Part shown: positions 24,303-33,064 of the stretch, piece by piece
Layout: every line of letters starts with the position of its first letter
Position numbering within the stretch: position 1 is the first letter of the stretch
NCBI RefSeq assembly: GCF_024700075.1
Contig: NZ_JAJONE010000001.1
Span: 4,053,001-4,117,000 of the forward strand
Direction: 5' to 3'
Origin: Hymenobacter sp. J193
GTDB taxonomy: Bacteria; Bacteroidota; Bacteroidia; Cytophagales; Hymenobacteraceae
DNA: 64,000 bases
The notes under the pieces: model-generated
What the model was told of the DNA's origin: nothing
Database searches by the model: none
Seen by the model: the letters and a program-made list of their open reading frames with translations, nothing else
Made by a program: the position numbers and the translations under genes

Positions 24303-25616
24303 TTAGCGGAGCCCGGTTTGGATGTGGGCGCGCAGTTCAGTCAGCAGGGCGTACAGGCCCACATAAGTGCGGTTGAGGTAGATAAAATGCTCGGAGCCGC
24401 GCGGTTCCCGCTGCTGGCGTAGCTCGGGCTGCTGCAGCAGGTCGTCGCCGAGGGCGTACAGGGCCTGCATATAAGCCGGGTCGCCGAAGTCGAACGTAGC
24501 CTGGCGGAAGGGGCGGCCTACCAGCTCCAGGGACGTGTGCATGGTGCTCACATAGAAAGCGCGCTGGGCGGGGGCGTCGTCGGGGCGCACTACGCCGGCT
24601 TCCTCCAGCAAGGCCCCCAGCCGGGCCGAATCAGCCAGGGTTTCGGGGGCCAGCAGAGCCGTGAAAAGGCGGTGAACTTCGGCCGGGATTTCCTTTACGC
24701 AGCCAAAATCCAGCACGGCTACGGTGCCACCGTGGTCGGTGCGCAGCAGGAAGTTGCCGGGGTGCGGGTCGGCGTGTACCTGATGCAGGTTGTTCAGCTG
24801 GTGCATGTAGAAGTCCCACAGCGCCTGGCCCAGCTGGTTGCGCACAGCGGGCGAAGGGTCGGTGGCCAGAAACTCCCGCAGGTGCTGGCCCGGCAGCCAG
24901 TCCATAGTCAGGATGCGGGCCGAGGACAGGGCGGGGTAGTAGCGCGGAAACTCCAGGTGCGGCAGTTCGGCGCACTGGGCGGCTATTTCCTGGCCGCGCC
25001 GCAGCTCCAGGGTGTAGTCGGTTTCTTCCAGCAGGCGGATTTCTACCTCCTGCAGGTAGGGCCGTACAGTGTCTTCGCTTAGACCCAGCACGCGCAGGGC
25101 AATAGGCTTCACCAGCCGGATATCGGAGCGGATGCTGTCAGCCACACCAGGGTACTGCACTTTCACTGCGTACGTGAGTCCACCACTGCGGGCCCAGTGC
25201 ACCTGCCCAATGCTGGCCGCCTGCCGGGCGTTGATGTCGAACTCCTCGAACACCTCAAACGGTGAGCGGCCAAACGCGTCCCGGAAAGCTTTGACTACCA
25301 ACGGCCCCGATAGTGGCGGCGTCTGGTACTGGGCCTGGGCAAACTGGTCGGCGTAGGCCGCGGGCAGCAGGTTTTTCTCCATAGCCAGCATCTGGGCCAC
25401 CTTCAGCACCGAGCCTTTCATTTCGCTGAGCGTGCCGTACAGCTCGGCGGCGTTGGCCGCGTGCAGGTCGTCGGTTGGGGCCTTGGCGCCTACGGCCCGG
25501 CGGGCGTAGTGCTTCACGTAGTTGGCGCCCACATTAAGGCCCGTTTTAGCAAAGCGCGCCGCACGCGCCACTTTGGAGGTAGGCAGGGAGCTGAGCGGCT
25601 TGGGAGAATCTTCCAT
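24303..25616 (-). CDS. ABC1/AarF (UbiB-like) atypical kinase
   Basis: A 437-residue ABC1-family protein. The characteristic N-terminal KxGQ-like helix is represented by ELYGTLSEMKGSVLKVAQML, followed by PLSGPLVVKAFRDAFG, SIGQVHWARSG, AVKVQYPGV, the catalytic loop VHADPHPGNFLLR and the DFG-like motif VLDFGCVKEIP. UbiB/ADCK homologues bind nucleotide and support quinone or lipid metabolism. No transmembrane anchor is obvious at the C-terminus. It follows a TetR-like regulator gene by 90 bases on the same strand, with a palindromic spacer between them; the pairing suggests the regulator controls it. Confidence 0.9.
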   Translation of the reverse strand: MEDSPKPLSSLPTSKVARAARFAKTGLNVGANYVKHYARRAVGAKAPTDDLHAANAAELYGTLSEMKGSVLKVAQMLAMEKNLLPAAYADQFAQAQYQTPPLSGPLVVKAFRDAFGRSPFEVFEEFDINARQAASIGQVHWARSGGLTYAVKVQYPGVADSIRSDIRLVKPIALRVLGLSEDTVRPYLQEVEIRLLEETDYTLELRRGQEIAAQCAELPHLEFPRYYPALSSARILTMDWLPGQHLREFLATDPSPAVRNQLGQALWDFYMHQLNNLHQVHADPHPGNFLLRTDHGGTVAVLDFGCVKEIPAEVHRLFTALLAPETLADSARLGALLEEAGVVRPDDAPAQRAFYVSTMHTSLELVGRPFRQATFDFGDPAYMQALYALGDDLLQQPELRQQREPRGSEHFIYLNRTYVGLYALLTELRAHIQTGLR

Positions 25617-25631
25617 GCATCAATTAAAAAG

Positions 25632-25696
25632 TGAGGAGTAAAGAGGAACGAGGAACTGGTCGGATGGCTCAGTTCCATGTTGCCCTTTACTCCTCA
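25632..25696. repeat. Palindromic spacer between TetR and ABC1 genes
   Basis: A 12-bp perfect pair (25632-25643 with 25685-25696, TGAGGAGTAAAG and its complement) encloses a second pair GGAACT/AGTTCC (25652-25657 with 25671-25676). It fills the 90-base gap between two genes transcribed in the same direction. Confidence 0.7.
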
Positions 25697-25706
25697 TAGG
25701 ATTACT

Positions 25707-26381
25707 TTATTTCCGTATCAGAAACCGCACAAAGTCCAGCGCCGAGTCGAACGTGTTGCGGCCCACGAGGTCGAAGCTGAGCGTCACGGCTTTTTCGATG
25801 GCCGCGTCGGTGCGCTCAAAGTTCACGGTATCGTCTTTGGCGAAGAAGCCCAGCACGAAGAGCATCTGCTGCCAGAAGGCGCGCGGATACTGCTCCTGCA
25901 CCAGCGGGCGGCTAGCTACTTCTTCGGTGCGGCGCCCTTCGCGCAGGATTTCGCCCACGAATACCTCAAACTCCTGCCGGAAGTCGTCGAGCACCCGGGG
26001 CGTGAGGCCAGGCATTCCGCGCAGGGAGTGGTGCAGGCTTTGCAGGGCGTAGCTGCGGTTGCGCTTCAGAATTTCGAGCAGGGTATAATAGAAGCCCAGC
26101 AGCTTTTCGCGGCTGCCGTACTGTTCCCACACCGGCTCCCGGGCGGCGGCCGTGCGGGCTTCGCGCCCAAAATCAGCCCACAGCTCCCGGTCGATGGCCG
26201 CGAAGGTGGGATAGAAGCGGTAGAACTCCTGCTCGGGCAGGTTCAGCTTCTGCGTCAGGCGGTACACCGATGGCGGAGGCGTGCCCTTACGCAGCACATA
26301 GTCCAGATACGCCTGCTTGATGCGGGCTTTGGGCGAAGCGGCCGGCTCGGCTGCGGCCAGGGGAGGGAGTTGCTGTTCCAT
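25707..26381 (-). CDS. TetR-like transcriptional regulator
   Basis: A 224-residue protein whose N-terminal 70 residues look like a divergent TetR helix-turn-helix (IKQAYLDYVLRKGTPPPSVYRLTQKLNLPEQEFYRFYPTFAAIDRELW spans about 20-67). An all-helical C-terminal ligand domain follows (LRGMPGLTPRVLDDFRQEFEVFVGEILREG). It is likely a repressor or activator responding to a small molecule. The gene lies immediately upstream of the ABC1 kinase gene on the same strand, and 68 bases downstream of the SDR gene, all pointing left. Confidence 0.75.
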   Translation of the reverse strand: MEQQLPPLAAAEPAASPKARIKQAYLDYVLRKGTPPPSVYRLTQKLNLPEQEFYRFYPTFAAIDRELWADFGREARTAAAREPVWEQYGSREKLLGFYYTLLEILKRNRSYALQSLHHSLRGMPGLTPRVLDDFRQEFEVFVGEILREGRRTEEVASRPLVQEQYPRAFWQQMLFVLGFFAKDDTVNFERTDAAIEKAVTLSFDLVGRNTFDSALDFVRFLIRK

Positions 26382-26449
26382 ACCTTAAGTAACCACCGGA
26401 TGCCGCGTAAAGTTGTCGGTTTTCAGTTGATACAACTTCGCTGGCTTAC

Positions 26450-27163
26450 TTACTTTAGCCGGCCCAGGCCCCCGTCCACCGGCAGCACCTGGCCTGTTAT
26501 AAAGGAGCTGTGGTCGGAAAGCAGAAATGAGGCGGTGTAAGCCATGTCCTCAGGCTGCCCGATGCGCTGCAGCGGATGCCGTTTGGCGCCGGCTTCCTGC
26601 TTTTCCGGGGAACTAAGCAGTGCGGCGGCCAGGGGCGTGTTGGTGAGCGAAGGCGCCACGGCATTCACCCGGATATTGCTGGCGGCGTACTCGGCGGCCA
26701 GAGCGCGGGTGAGGCCTTCTACGGCGGCTTTGGCGGTGGCAATGCTGGTATGGAAAGCCATGCCCGTCTCGGCCGCCACCGTGCTGAATAGCACCACAGA
26801 TGCGCCTTCGGCCTTTTTCAGCTTCTTCACGGTGGCTTGCAGCACCTGCACGGCGCCCACCACATTCAGCTCAAAGTCGGCCCGGAAATCTTCCGCACTA
26901 ATTCGCTCAAAGGGTCGCAGTCGGATGCTGCCGGGGCAGTACACCACGCCGTGTAGCACGGCAGGCAGCGCGTCCAGGGTACCGTTGAGGGGCTGCGTGG
27001 CGTCCAGCGCTACAAACGTGGTACCCAACTCGGCCAGCTCCGGCGACAAGTGACGGGCCGCTGTGTACACCGTGGCGTTCAGCTGCCGGAGTAGGCGCGT
27101 AATGGCCAGCCCAATGCCGGAGGAGGCCCCCACAACGAGGATATGCTTGTCGGCAAATTCCAT
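26450..27163 (-). CDS. SDR-family oxidoreductase with atypical catalytic tyrosine position
   Basis: A 237-residue Rossmann protein starting at 27163 (MEFADKHILVVGASSGIGLAITRLL); a longer open frame upstream is not signal or family sequence. It has the cofactor loop GASSGIG, NAG-like region VVYCPGSIRL, catalytic-Ser strand VVLFSTVAAETG and the C-terminal RVNAVAPSLTNTPLA. The helix normally carrying YxxxK reads IATAKAAVEGLTRAL, so Lys is kept but the Tyr position is Ile. A His and a Ser lie just before (FHTSIATAK). Enzyme activity is therefore uncertain. It is divergent from pyruvate carboxylase with a 203-base gap. Confidence 0.85.
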   Translation of the reverse strand: MEFADKHILVVGASSGIGLAITRLLRQLNATVYTAARHLSPELAELGTTFVALDATQPLNGTLDALPAVLHGVVYCPGSIRLRPFERISAEDFRADFELNVVGAVQVLQATVKKLKKAEGASVVLFSTVAAETGMAFHTSIATAKAAVEGLTRALAAEYAASNIRVNAVAPSLTNTPLAAALLSSPEKQEAGAKRHPLQRIGQPEDMAYTASFLLSDHSSFITGQVLPVDGGLGRLK

Positions 27164-27366
27164 GATAGAAATTGTATGAAGAGTAGATGAGTGTTTGGCT
27201 AACCTGCGCAGGAAGCTTTGGTTTCGGATATTTTGCTTATTCAAGATTGAACAGGAAGGTTCGAATTGCGAAATATTGCTTCCTAGCAAATATTCGCTGG
27301 AGCTTCTCTGCTCTTTCTGTAGCTTGCAACCTGTTTTCACCCCTACCTCAAACACCGCTTTTCTCG

Positions 27367-30300
27367 ATGAATATCCGCAAACTGCTGGTCGCCAACCGAG
27401 GCGAAATTGCCATACGCGTCCTGCGCGCGGCCACGGAGCTGGGCATCCCCACGGTAGCCATCTACACCTACGAAGACCGGTATTCTCTGCACCGCTACAA
27501 GGCCGACGAAGCCTATCAGGTGGGCCGCGACGACGAGCCGCTGAAGCCTTACCTCGATATTGAAGGCTTGATTCGGACGGCCAAGGAAAACGGCGTCAAC
27601 GCCATTCACCCCGGCTACGGCTTCCTAAGCGAAAATGCCACGCTGGCCCGCCGCTGCCGCGAGGAGAACATTATCTTCGTTGGTCCCCGGCCCGAGGTGA
27701 TGGAAGCCCTCGGCGACAAAGTAGCCGCCAAGCGCGTGGCCGTGGAGTGCCAGGTGCCAATCATCGAAAGCAGCCGGCAGGACCTCAACAGCTTTGAAAT
27801 TGCCCTCGAAGAAGCCCACCGCATCGGCTACCCCGTGATGCTGAAAGCCGCCAGTGGCGGTGGCGGCCGGGGCATGCGCGTCATCCGCGACGATGACCAG
27901 CTGGAAAAAGGCTTTTTCGAGGCTCGCAACGAAGCCCTCAAAGCCTTCGGCGACGATACGGTATTCCTCGAGAAGTTTGTGGAGCAGCCCAAGCACATCG
28001 AGGTGCAGCTGGTGGCCGACAACCACGGTGGGCTGATGCACCTCTACGAGCGGGACTGCTCGGTGCAGCGGCGCTACCAGAAAGTGGTTGAAGTGGCGCC
28101 CTCCCTGAACCTGCCCGACCATATGCGCCACCTGCTCTACGAGTACGCGCTGCGCCTGGGCCGGGCCGTGAACTACAACAACGTGGGCACCGTGGAATTC
28201 CTGGTGAACCCCGAGCACGACCGGATTTACTTTATCGAGGTAAACCCGCGCATCCAGGTTGAGCACACGGTTACGGAAATGATAACCGGCGTCGACCTGA
28301 TCAAAACCCAGCTCTACATTGCGGCCGGCTACCGCCTCACCGACCCGGAAATTGGGCTGGGCCCCGACGTAAAGCCGCTGAAAACGGGCTATGCTATTCA
28401 GTGCCGCATCACCACCGAAGACCCGGAGCAGGATTTCAAGCCCGACTACGGCACCATCACGGCCTACCGCTCGGCCGGCGGCTTCGGTATCCGCCTCGAC
28501 CAGGGCTCGGTGTACACCGGCGTGAAGGTGTCACCGTTCTTTGACTCCTTGCTGGTGAAGGTATCGGCGCACGCGCCCACCCTGGCCAGTGCCGCCCAGA
28601 AAATGGCCCGTACGCTGGACGAGTTCCGGGTGCGCGGGGTGAACACCAACATTCAGTTTCTGCAGAATATCATTGCCCACCCGGTATTCATGGCTGGCGA
28701 GGCCAACGTGGACTTCATCAAGGACCACGCGGAGCTGTTCAAGTTCAAAGCCCGTCAGGACCGTGCCACCAAGGTGCTTAACTTCCTGGGCGACGTGGTG
28801 GTGAACGGCAACCCCGACGTGAAGGGCCACATCGACCCCAAGCGGGAACTGCGCAAGCCACGCCTGCCCGAATACAACCGCGACTCGCCCATCACGCCCG
28901 GCACCAAGGAAAAGCTCACCGAGCTCGGCCCCGAAAAATTTGCCCAGTGGCTGCGCCAGGACAAGCAGATCCACTACACCGACACCACCCTGCGCGACGC
29001 CCACCAGAGCCTGCTGGCCACGCGCATGCGCACCTACGATATGCTGAAGGTGGCCGAGCGCTACGCCCACCAGCACCCGCAGATATTTTCGCTCGAATGC
29101 TGGGGCGGCGCCACCTTCGACGTGGCCCTGCGCTTTCTGCACGAAGACCCTTGGGTGCGGCTGGCTAAACTGCGCAAGGCCGTGCCCAATATCCTGCTTC
29201 AGATGCTCATTCGTGGGGCCAACGGTGTGGGCTACAAGGCGTACCCTGATAACCTCACGGAACGCTTCGTGCAGCAGGCCGCTGAGACTGGCATCGACGT
29301 ATTCCGCATCTTCGACTCGCTGAACTGGATGCCGGGCATGGAAGCCTGCATCGGCTTTGTGCGCAATAAGACCGACCGGCTGGCTGAAGCCAGTATCTGC
29401 TACACCGGCGACATTCTGGACCCCCGGCGCAACCAGAAATACAACCTTGACTACTACCTGCGCCTGGCCCGGCAGATTGAGGAAGCCGGCGCCCACATCC
29501 TGTGCATCAAGGATATGGCCGGGCTGCTGAAGCCCTACGCCGCCACCGAGCTGATTACCGCTTTGCGCGACACCGTGCAGATGCCCATTCACCTGCACAC
29601 GCATGATACTTCTTCCCTGCAGCCGGCCACGTACCTGAAAGCGGTGGAAGCGGGCGTGGACGTGATTGATGTAGCGCTGGGCAGCCTTTCGGGCCTCACC
29701 TCGCAGCCCAACTTCAACTCCGTGGTGGAAATGCTGCGCGGGCAGGAGCGCCACCGCGAGTTTGATCAACAGTCGCTCAACGAATTCTCCAATTACTGGG
29801 AAACCGTGCGCGAATATTACTACCCGTTTGAGTCGGGGCTGAAAGCGGGTACTTCGGAAGTGTTTCAGCACGAAATCCCGGGTGGGCAGTATTCCAACCT
29901 GCGGCCCCAGGCGGCGGCGTTGGGCTTGCTGGATAAGTTTGAAACCGTGAAAACGACTTTCGCCGACGTAAACCAGTTGTTCGGCGACATTGTGAAGGTG
30001 ACGCCTTCCTCGAAGGTGGTGGGGGATATGGCCCTGTTTCTGGTGTCCAACAACCTCACCACGCAGGACGTGCTGGAGAAAGGCGCCACGCTCAACTTCC
30101 CCGAGTCGGTGCGGGAGCTGTTCCGCGGCGACATCGGGCAGCCCGAGGGCGGCTGGCCCCGGGACGTGCAGCAGGTGATTCTGAAAGACGAGCAGCCCTT
30201 CACTGACCGGCCCAACGAGCACCTCGCGCCCATCGACTTCGACCAGGAATGGCAGCGGTTTGAAAAGAAGTTCGGGCAGCGCGGCAAGTTCACCGATGTG

Positions 30301-30816
30301 CTGTCGTGGCTGCTATACCCTAAGGTATTCGAGCAGTACTGGGCACACCTGCAGCAGTACGGGGAAGTTTCCATTGTGCCTACGCCAGTGTTCTATTACG
30401 GCCTGCAGCCCGGCGAAGAAACCATCATCGATATTGCCCGGGGCAAGAGCATTATCGTGGGTTTGCAGAGCATTGGGCCGGTAAACGAAGACGGCTGCCG
30501 CACCATGTTCTTCACCCTCAACGGCCAGCAGCGCAACCTCGAAATCCGCGACACGAGCGTGGAAGTGAAGCGCATCCAGAATCCCAAAGCCGACAAAGCC
30601 AACGTCAAGCAGGTGGGCGCCCCGCTGCAGGGGCTGCTTTCGCGGGTGCTCGTCGAAAATGGCCAGGAGGTGCGTAAGAACGCGCCCCTGTTCATCATCG
30701 AAGCTATGAAGATGGAAACCACTATCACTGCTCCTCAGGATACCAAGGTGCAAACCATTAATCTAGCCGAAGGCACCCTGGTAAACGCTGACGATCTGGT
30801 GCTGACGCTTGGATAA
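27367..30816 (+). CDS. pyc: Pyruvate carboxylase
   Basis: A 1149-residue single-chain biotin enzyme that makes oxaloacetate from pyruvate and bicarbonate. The biotin carboxylase domain (1-460) starts MNIRKLLVANRGEIAIRV and has HPGYGFLSEN, the ATP loop KAASGGGGRGMR, EVNPRIQVEHTVTE. The carboxyltransferase domain (530-800) begins HYTDTTLRDAHQSLLATRM and includes MLIRGANGVGY, RIFDSLNWMPGM and the biotin/pyruvate Lys in LCIKDMAGLL, with HLHTHDTS. A tetramerisation region follows, then the biotinyl domain with IIEAMKMETTITAP. The upstream in-frame extension to 27187 is not conserved and was rejected. It feeds the TCA cycle and gluconeogenesis. Confidence 0.97.
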   Translation: MNIRKLLVANRGEIAIRVLRAATELGIPTVAIYTYEDRYSLHRYKADEAYQVGRDDEPLKPYLDIEGLIRTAKENGVNAIHPGYGFLSENATLARRCREENIIFVGPRPEVMEALGDKVAAKRVAVECQVPIIESSRQDLNSFEIALEEAHRIGYPVMLKAASGGGGRGMRVIRDDDQLEKGFFEARNEALKAFGDDTVFLEKFVEQPKHIEVQLVADNHGGLMHLYERDCSVQRRYQKVVEVAPSLNLPDHMRHLLYEYALRLGRAVNYNNVGTVEFLVNPEHDRIYFIEVNPRIQVEHTVTEMITGVDLIKTQLYIAAGYRLTDPEIGLGPDVKPLKTGYAIQCRITTEDPEQDFKPDYGTITAYRSAGGFGIRLDQGSVYTGVKVSPFFDSLLVKVSAHAPTLASAAQKMARTLDEFRVRGVNTNIQFLQNIIAHPVFMAGEANVDFIKDHAELFKFKARQDRATKVLNFLGDVVVNGNPDVKGHIDPKRELRKPRLPEYNRDSPITPGTKEKLTELGPEKFAQWLRQDKQIHYTDTTLRDAHQSLLATRMRTYDMLKVAERYAHQHPQIFSLECWGGATFDVALRFLHEDPWVRLAKLRKAVPNILLQMLIRGANGVGYKAYPDNLTERFVQQAAETGIDVFRIFDSLNWMPGMEACIGFVRNKTDRLAEASICYTGDILDPRRNQKYNLDYYLRLARQIEEAGAHILCIKDMAGLLKPYAATELITALRDTVQMPIHLHTHDTSSLQPATYLKAVEAGVDVIDVALGSLSGLTSQPNFNSVVEMLRGQERHREFDQQSLNEFSNYWETVREYYYPFESGLKAGTSEVFQHEIPGGQYSNLRPQAAALGLLDKFETVKTTFADVNQLFGDIVKVTPSSKVVGDMALFLVSNNLTTQDVLEKGATLNFPESVRELFRGDIGQPEGGWPRDVQQVILKDEQPFTDRPNEHLAPIDFDQEWQRFEKKFGQRGKFTDVLSWLLYPKVFEQYWAHLQQYGEVSIVPTPVFYYGLQPGEETIIDIARGKSIIVGLQSIGPVNEDGCRTMFFTLNGQQRNLEIRDTSVEVKRIQNPKADKANVKQVGAPLQGLLSRVLVENGQEVRKNAPLFIIEAMKMETTITAPQDTKVQTINLAEGTLVNADDLVLTLG

Positions 30817-30825
30817 AGCAGGTTT

Positions 30826-30858
30826 GCGTAAATTGAGCTGCACATTTAAGATTTACGC
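30826..30858 (+). promoter_or_regulatory. Hairpin abutting the start codon of the first paralogue
   Basis: GCGTAAAT (30826-30833) pairs with ATTTACGC (30851-30858), and the ATG begins at 30859. The same arrangement recurs before the second paralogue at 31857-31893, so it was inherited through the duplication and kept. Confidence 0.6.
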
Positions 30859-31638
30859 ATGAAAAATTCTGCTTCATTGCTGTCGAATTGGGCAGGCGCT
30901 CTGCTGCTAGGAGTGGCAAGCCTTGCTACAGCGCCTGCCCACGCGCAACAAGCCACCGGTAGCTCCCTGGGCGACCAGGAAAATCTGCGGTTGCTATCCG
31001 GTGGCAACGTCAGCACCGCTATTGTGACGGTGGATAAGCGCTATGAAGGAGTGCGGGGTACGCCTTTTTTGCTGCCCATATGGGCTGTCGGCGACATTCT
31101 ACTTACCTCGAACAAGCGCGTGACGGCAGTGCCATTGAAATTCGATGTCTACAATCAGCAGTTGATGGCGCGACGCCCGCAGGGTGATTCTATCTGGATT
31201 GATTTGCGTAACATCCAGGAGTTCACGCTCAATGATCCGCGTGCCGTATCTGGTCAGGCCGGTCTACACCGGTTTGCCCGCTTCAAGAATCTGCCGGATC
31301 AGGCCGGGCGTGTTGATTTTCTGGAGGTGCTCCACGATGCTGGTCCGTATGCATTGCTGAAGCGCTCCGGTAAATCGTTGCTGAAAGCCAGCTACCAGCA
31401 GGCGTATAGTGCCGATCGACCCTATGATGAGTTGGTAGATGCCACTGACTATTACCTGCGAAGTCCTGAAGGAACATTCACGACGGTGAAGCCGACAACC
31501 AAGTCGTTGGTGGCTGCTATACCGCCCGTTTTGCAGGAGTCCTTACGCGCTGAATTAAAAAAGACGCCTGTCCGCACCGAAACGGATTTGGTTAATGCTG
31601 TTTCGCAGCTAAACAAGCTGGCAGCTGTCAGCAAGTAA
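30859..31638 (+). CDS. Secreted protein of unknown function, paralogue 1 of a tandem pair
   Basis: A 259-residue protein with a signal peptide (MKNSASLLSNWAGALLLGVASLATAPAHAQ). It is about two-thirds identical by eye to the protein encoded at 31894-32676. Shared blocks include VDKRYEGVRGTPFLLPIW, GDILLTSNKRVTAVPLKFDVYNQQLM, RRPQGDSIW and GQAGLHRFARF. Their C-terminal tails are RTETDLVNAVSQLN. I do not recognise the domain; similar proteins in Bacteroidota are left as hypothetical. It lies 42 bases after pyruvate carboxylase, with a start-codon hairpin but no clear terminator between. Confidence 0.8.
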   Translation: MKNSASLLSNWAGALLLGVASLATAPAHAQQATGSSLGDQENLRLLSGGNVSTAIVTVDKRYEGVRGTPFLLPIWAVGDILLTSNKRVTAVPLKFDVYNQQLMARRPQGDSIWIDLRNIQEFTLNDPRAVSGQAGLHRFARFKNLPDQAGRVDFLEVLHDAGPYALLKRSGKSLLKASYQQAYSADRPYDELVDATDYYLRSPEGTFTTVKPTTKSLVAAIPPVLQESLRAELKKTPVRTETDLVNAVSQLNKLAAVSK

Positions 31639-31826
31639 ACAGTAGAATATTCTAATCTCTCATTCAAAGACTGGTGGCTAGAGAAGCGTCTCTTGCTAAC
31701 AGCAAGGCAACAAAGGCAAGGAAGTGAAACTGCTGCTGGTTAAGGCCAAGCGACGGAAACGGGCGGCCCAACCGAAACTGTTCTCCACCACCTAGCAGTG
31801 CAACCACGAAATCCGCGCTTATGTCT

Positions 31827-31847
31827 TGGTGCTGACGCTTGGATAAA
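31827..31847 (+). repeat. Duplicated 3' end of the pyruvate carboxylase gene
   Basis: These 21 bases are identical to 30797-30817, the last codons and stop of pyc. They mark the left edge of a tandem duplication that carried the end of pyc and the first paralogue as one unit of about 1.03 kb. Confidence 0.9.
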
Positions 31848-31856
31848 TCTAATTTT

Positions 31857-31893
31857 GCGTAAATTGGAAAACACACTCTATTCCAATTTACGC
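31857..31893 (+). promoter_or_regulatory. Hairpin abutting the start codon of the second paralogue
   Basis: An 11-bp perfect pair (31857-31867 with 31883-31893) ends exactly where the ATG at 31894 begins. It has become longer than its counterpart at 30826-30858. Confidence 0.65.
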
Positions 31894-32676
31894 ATGAAAA
31901 ACACATCCTATTTTCTATCCACTTGGTTGGGCATGGTAGTACTGTTCGTCGTCTTCGGCGCGGCAATACCGGCTTATGCCCAGCAGGCTGCTGGCAGCTC
32001 CTTGGTCGACTTGCAAAATCTGCGGCTTGTATCGGACAGCAAAGTGGCCACAACGTACCTGAAGGTGGATAAACGCTACGAAGGCATACGGGGCACACCC
32101 TTTCTGCTGCGCGGATGGTCTACCGGCGACATTCTGCTGACGACTAATCAGCGTGTGAAAGCGGTGCCGTTGAAGTTTGACCTTTACAACCAGCAGCTAA
32201 TGGTGCGGCGCCCGCAGGGCGATTCTATCTTGCTTGACCTGCGCAATATCCAGGAGTTCACCCTCACCGACATCCGGACCTTATCCGGGCAGGCTAGCCT
32301 ACACCGGTTTGCACGTTTTACAGATATACCCGGCCACCCAGGCCGAACGGAGTTCCTGGAAGTGCTGCATGCTACCGGTCCATATACGCTTTTGAAGCGC
32401 TCCGGTAAATCGATGGTGAAAGCCGACTACCAGCAAGCCTACAGTTCCTACCGGCCTTACGATGAGTTGGTGGACGTTATCCAGTATTTTCTGCTAAGTC
32501 CGCAGGGTACGCTTACCGTCATAAAGCCAGCCGTCAAGTCCTTGGTAGCAGCGGTGCCTGCTGCTGTGCAGGAACCGCTCCGGGCTGAGCTGAAAAAAGC
32601 AACGTTACGCACCGAAACAGACCTGGTTAATGCCGTTTCGCAACTGAACCTGCTGGCAGCAACCGTCAGCAAGTAA
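31894..32676 (+). CDS. Secreted protein of unknown function, paralogue 2 of a tandem pair
   Basis: A 260-residue paralogue of the preceding gene, with its own signal peptide (MKNTSYFLSTWLGMVVLFVVFG, cleavage near AYAQQ). Conserved blocks with the neighbour are VDKRYEGIRGTPFLLRGW, TGDILLTTNQRVKAVPLKFDLYNQQLM and SLHRFARFTDIPG. The start at 31894 matches the paralogue; an earlier in-frame Met at 31798 lies in sequence before the hairpin. Divergence at many third positions and some residues shows both copies have been kept under selection for some time. Function unknown. Confidence 0.8.
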   Translation: MKNTSYFLSTWLGMVVLFVVFGAAIPAYAQQAAGSSLVDLQNLRLVSDSKVATTYLKVDKRYEGIRGTPFLLRGWSTGDILLTTNQRVKAVPLKFDLYNQQLMVRRPQGDSILLDLRNIQEFTLTDIRTLSGQASLHRFARFTDIPGHPGRTEFLEVLHATGPYTLLKRSGKSMVKADYQQAYSSYRPYDELVDVIQYFLLSPQGTLTVIKPAVKSLVAAVPAAVQEPLRAELKKATLRTETDLVNAVSQLNLLAATVSK

Positions 32677-32695
32677 ACAGCGGGACCTTCCAGGC

Positions 32696-32733
32696 GCTCC
32701 GCCCAGCTATATGCTGCTGGGCGGAGCTTCTGT
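32696..32733 (+). terminator. Hairpin terminator after the second paralogue
   Basis: A 12-bp perfect stem (32696-32707 with 32716-32727) and an 8-base loop, followed by TTCTGTTCTC, a weak T-rich tail. Confidence 0.6.
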
Positions 32734-33064
32734 TCTCTGCAAACTGGTTGGGCGATTAAGGCTGAGGCGACCAGCTGGTTATCAGGTTTCATAGCTGGTT
32801 AGCCTAGGTGAAGAGGCACCGTTTTGCTCGTAATCGTCTGACGGGCTTGGTTGCGGCATAAAGCCGGGGTAGTTTGTGAAAGTGGCTATATTGCTGAGCA
32901 AGAGGGGCAACTTCGGGTAGAGGAAGCCTGCGGGCAACGCATCCGCACAAAAAGGCGTCCATAGCTTTCAGTAGCAGCCCACTGCAGTAGCTATGCGGCA
33001 CTGTTGTTGCACGGCTGCCGCTGCTCTACTTTCCCCGCACTTGCGCAAAATCCCACCTGTTGCC
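32734..33064. other. Intergenic stretch before the M28 peptidase gene
   Basis: About 330 bases. Short frames exist on both strands, but none has a signal, domain or good start context. I see no hairpin or consensus promoter. Confidence 0.4.

Noticed and set aside
28531..30222. A 563-codon open frame on the minus strand opposite pyruvate carboxylase
   Set aside because: It is the antisense shadow of a highly conserved GC-rich gene; its translation is His/Val/Gly-rich without domains.
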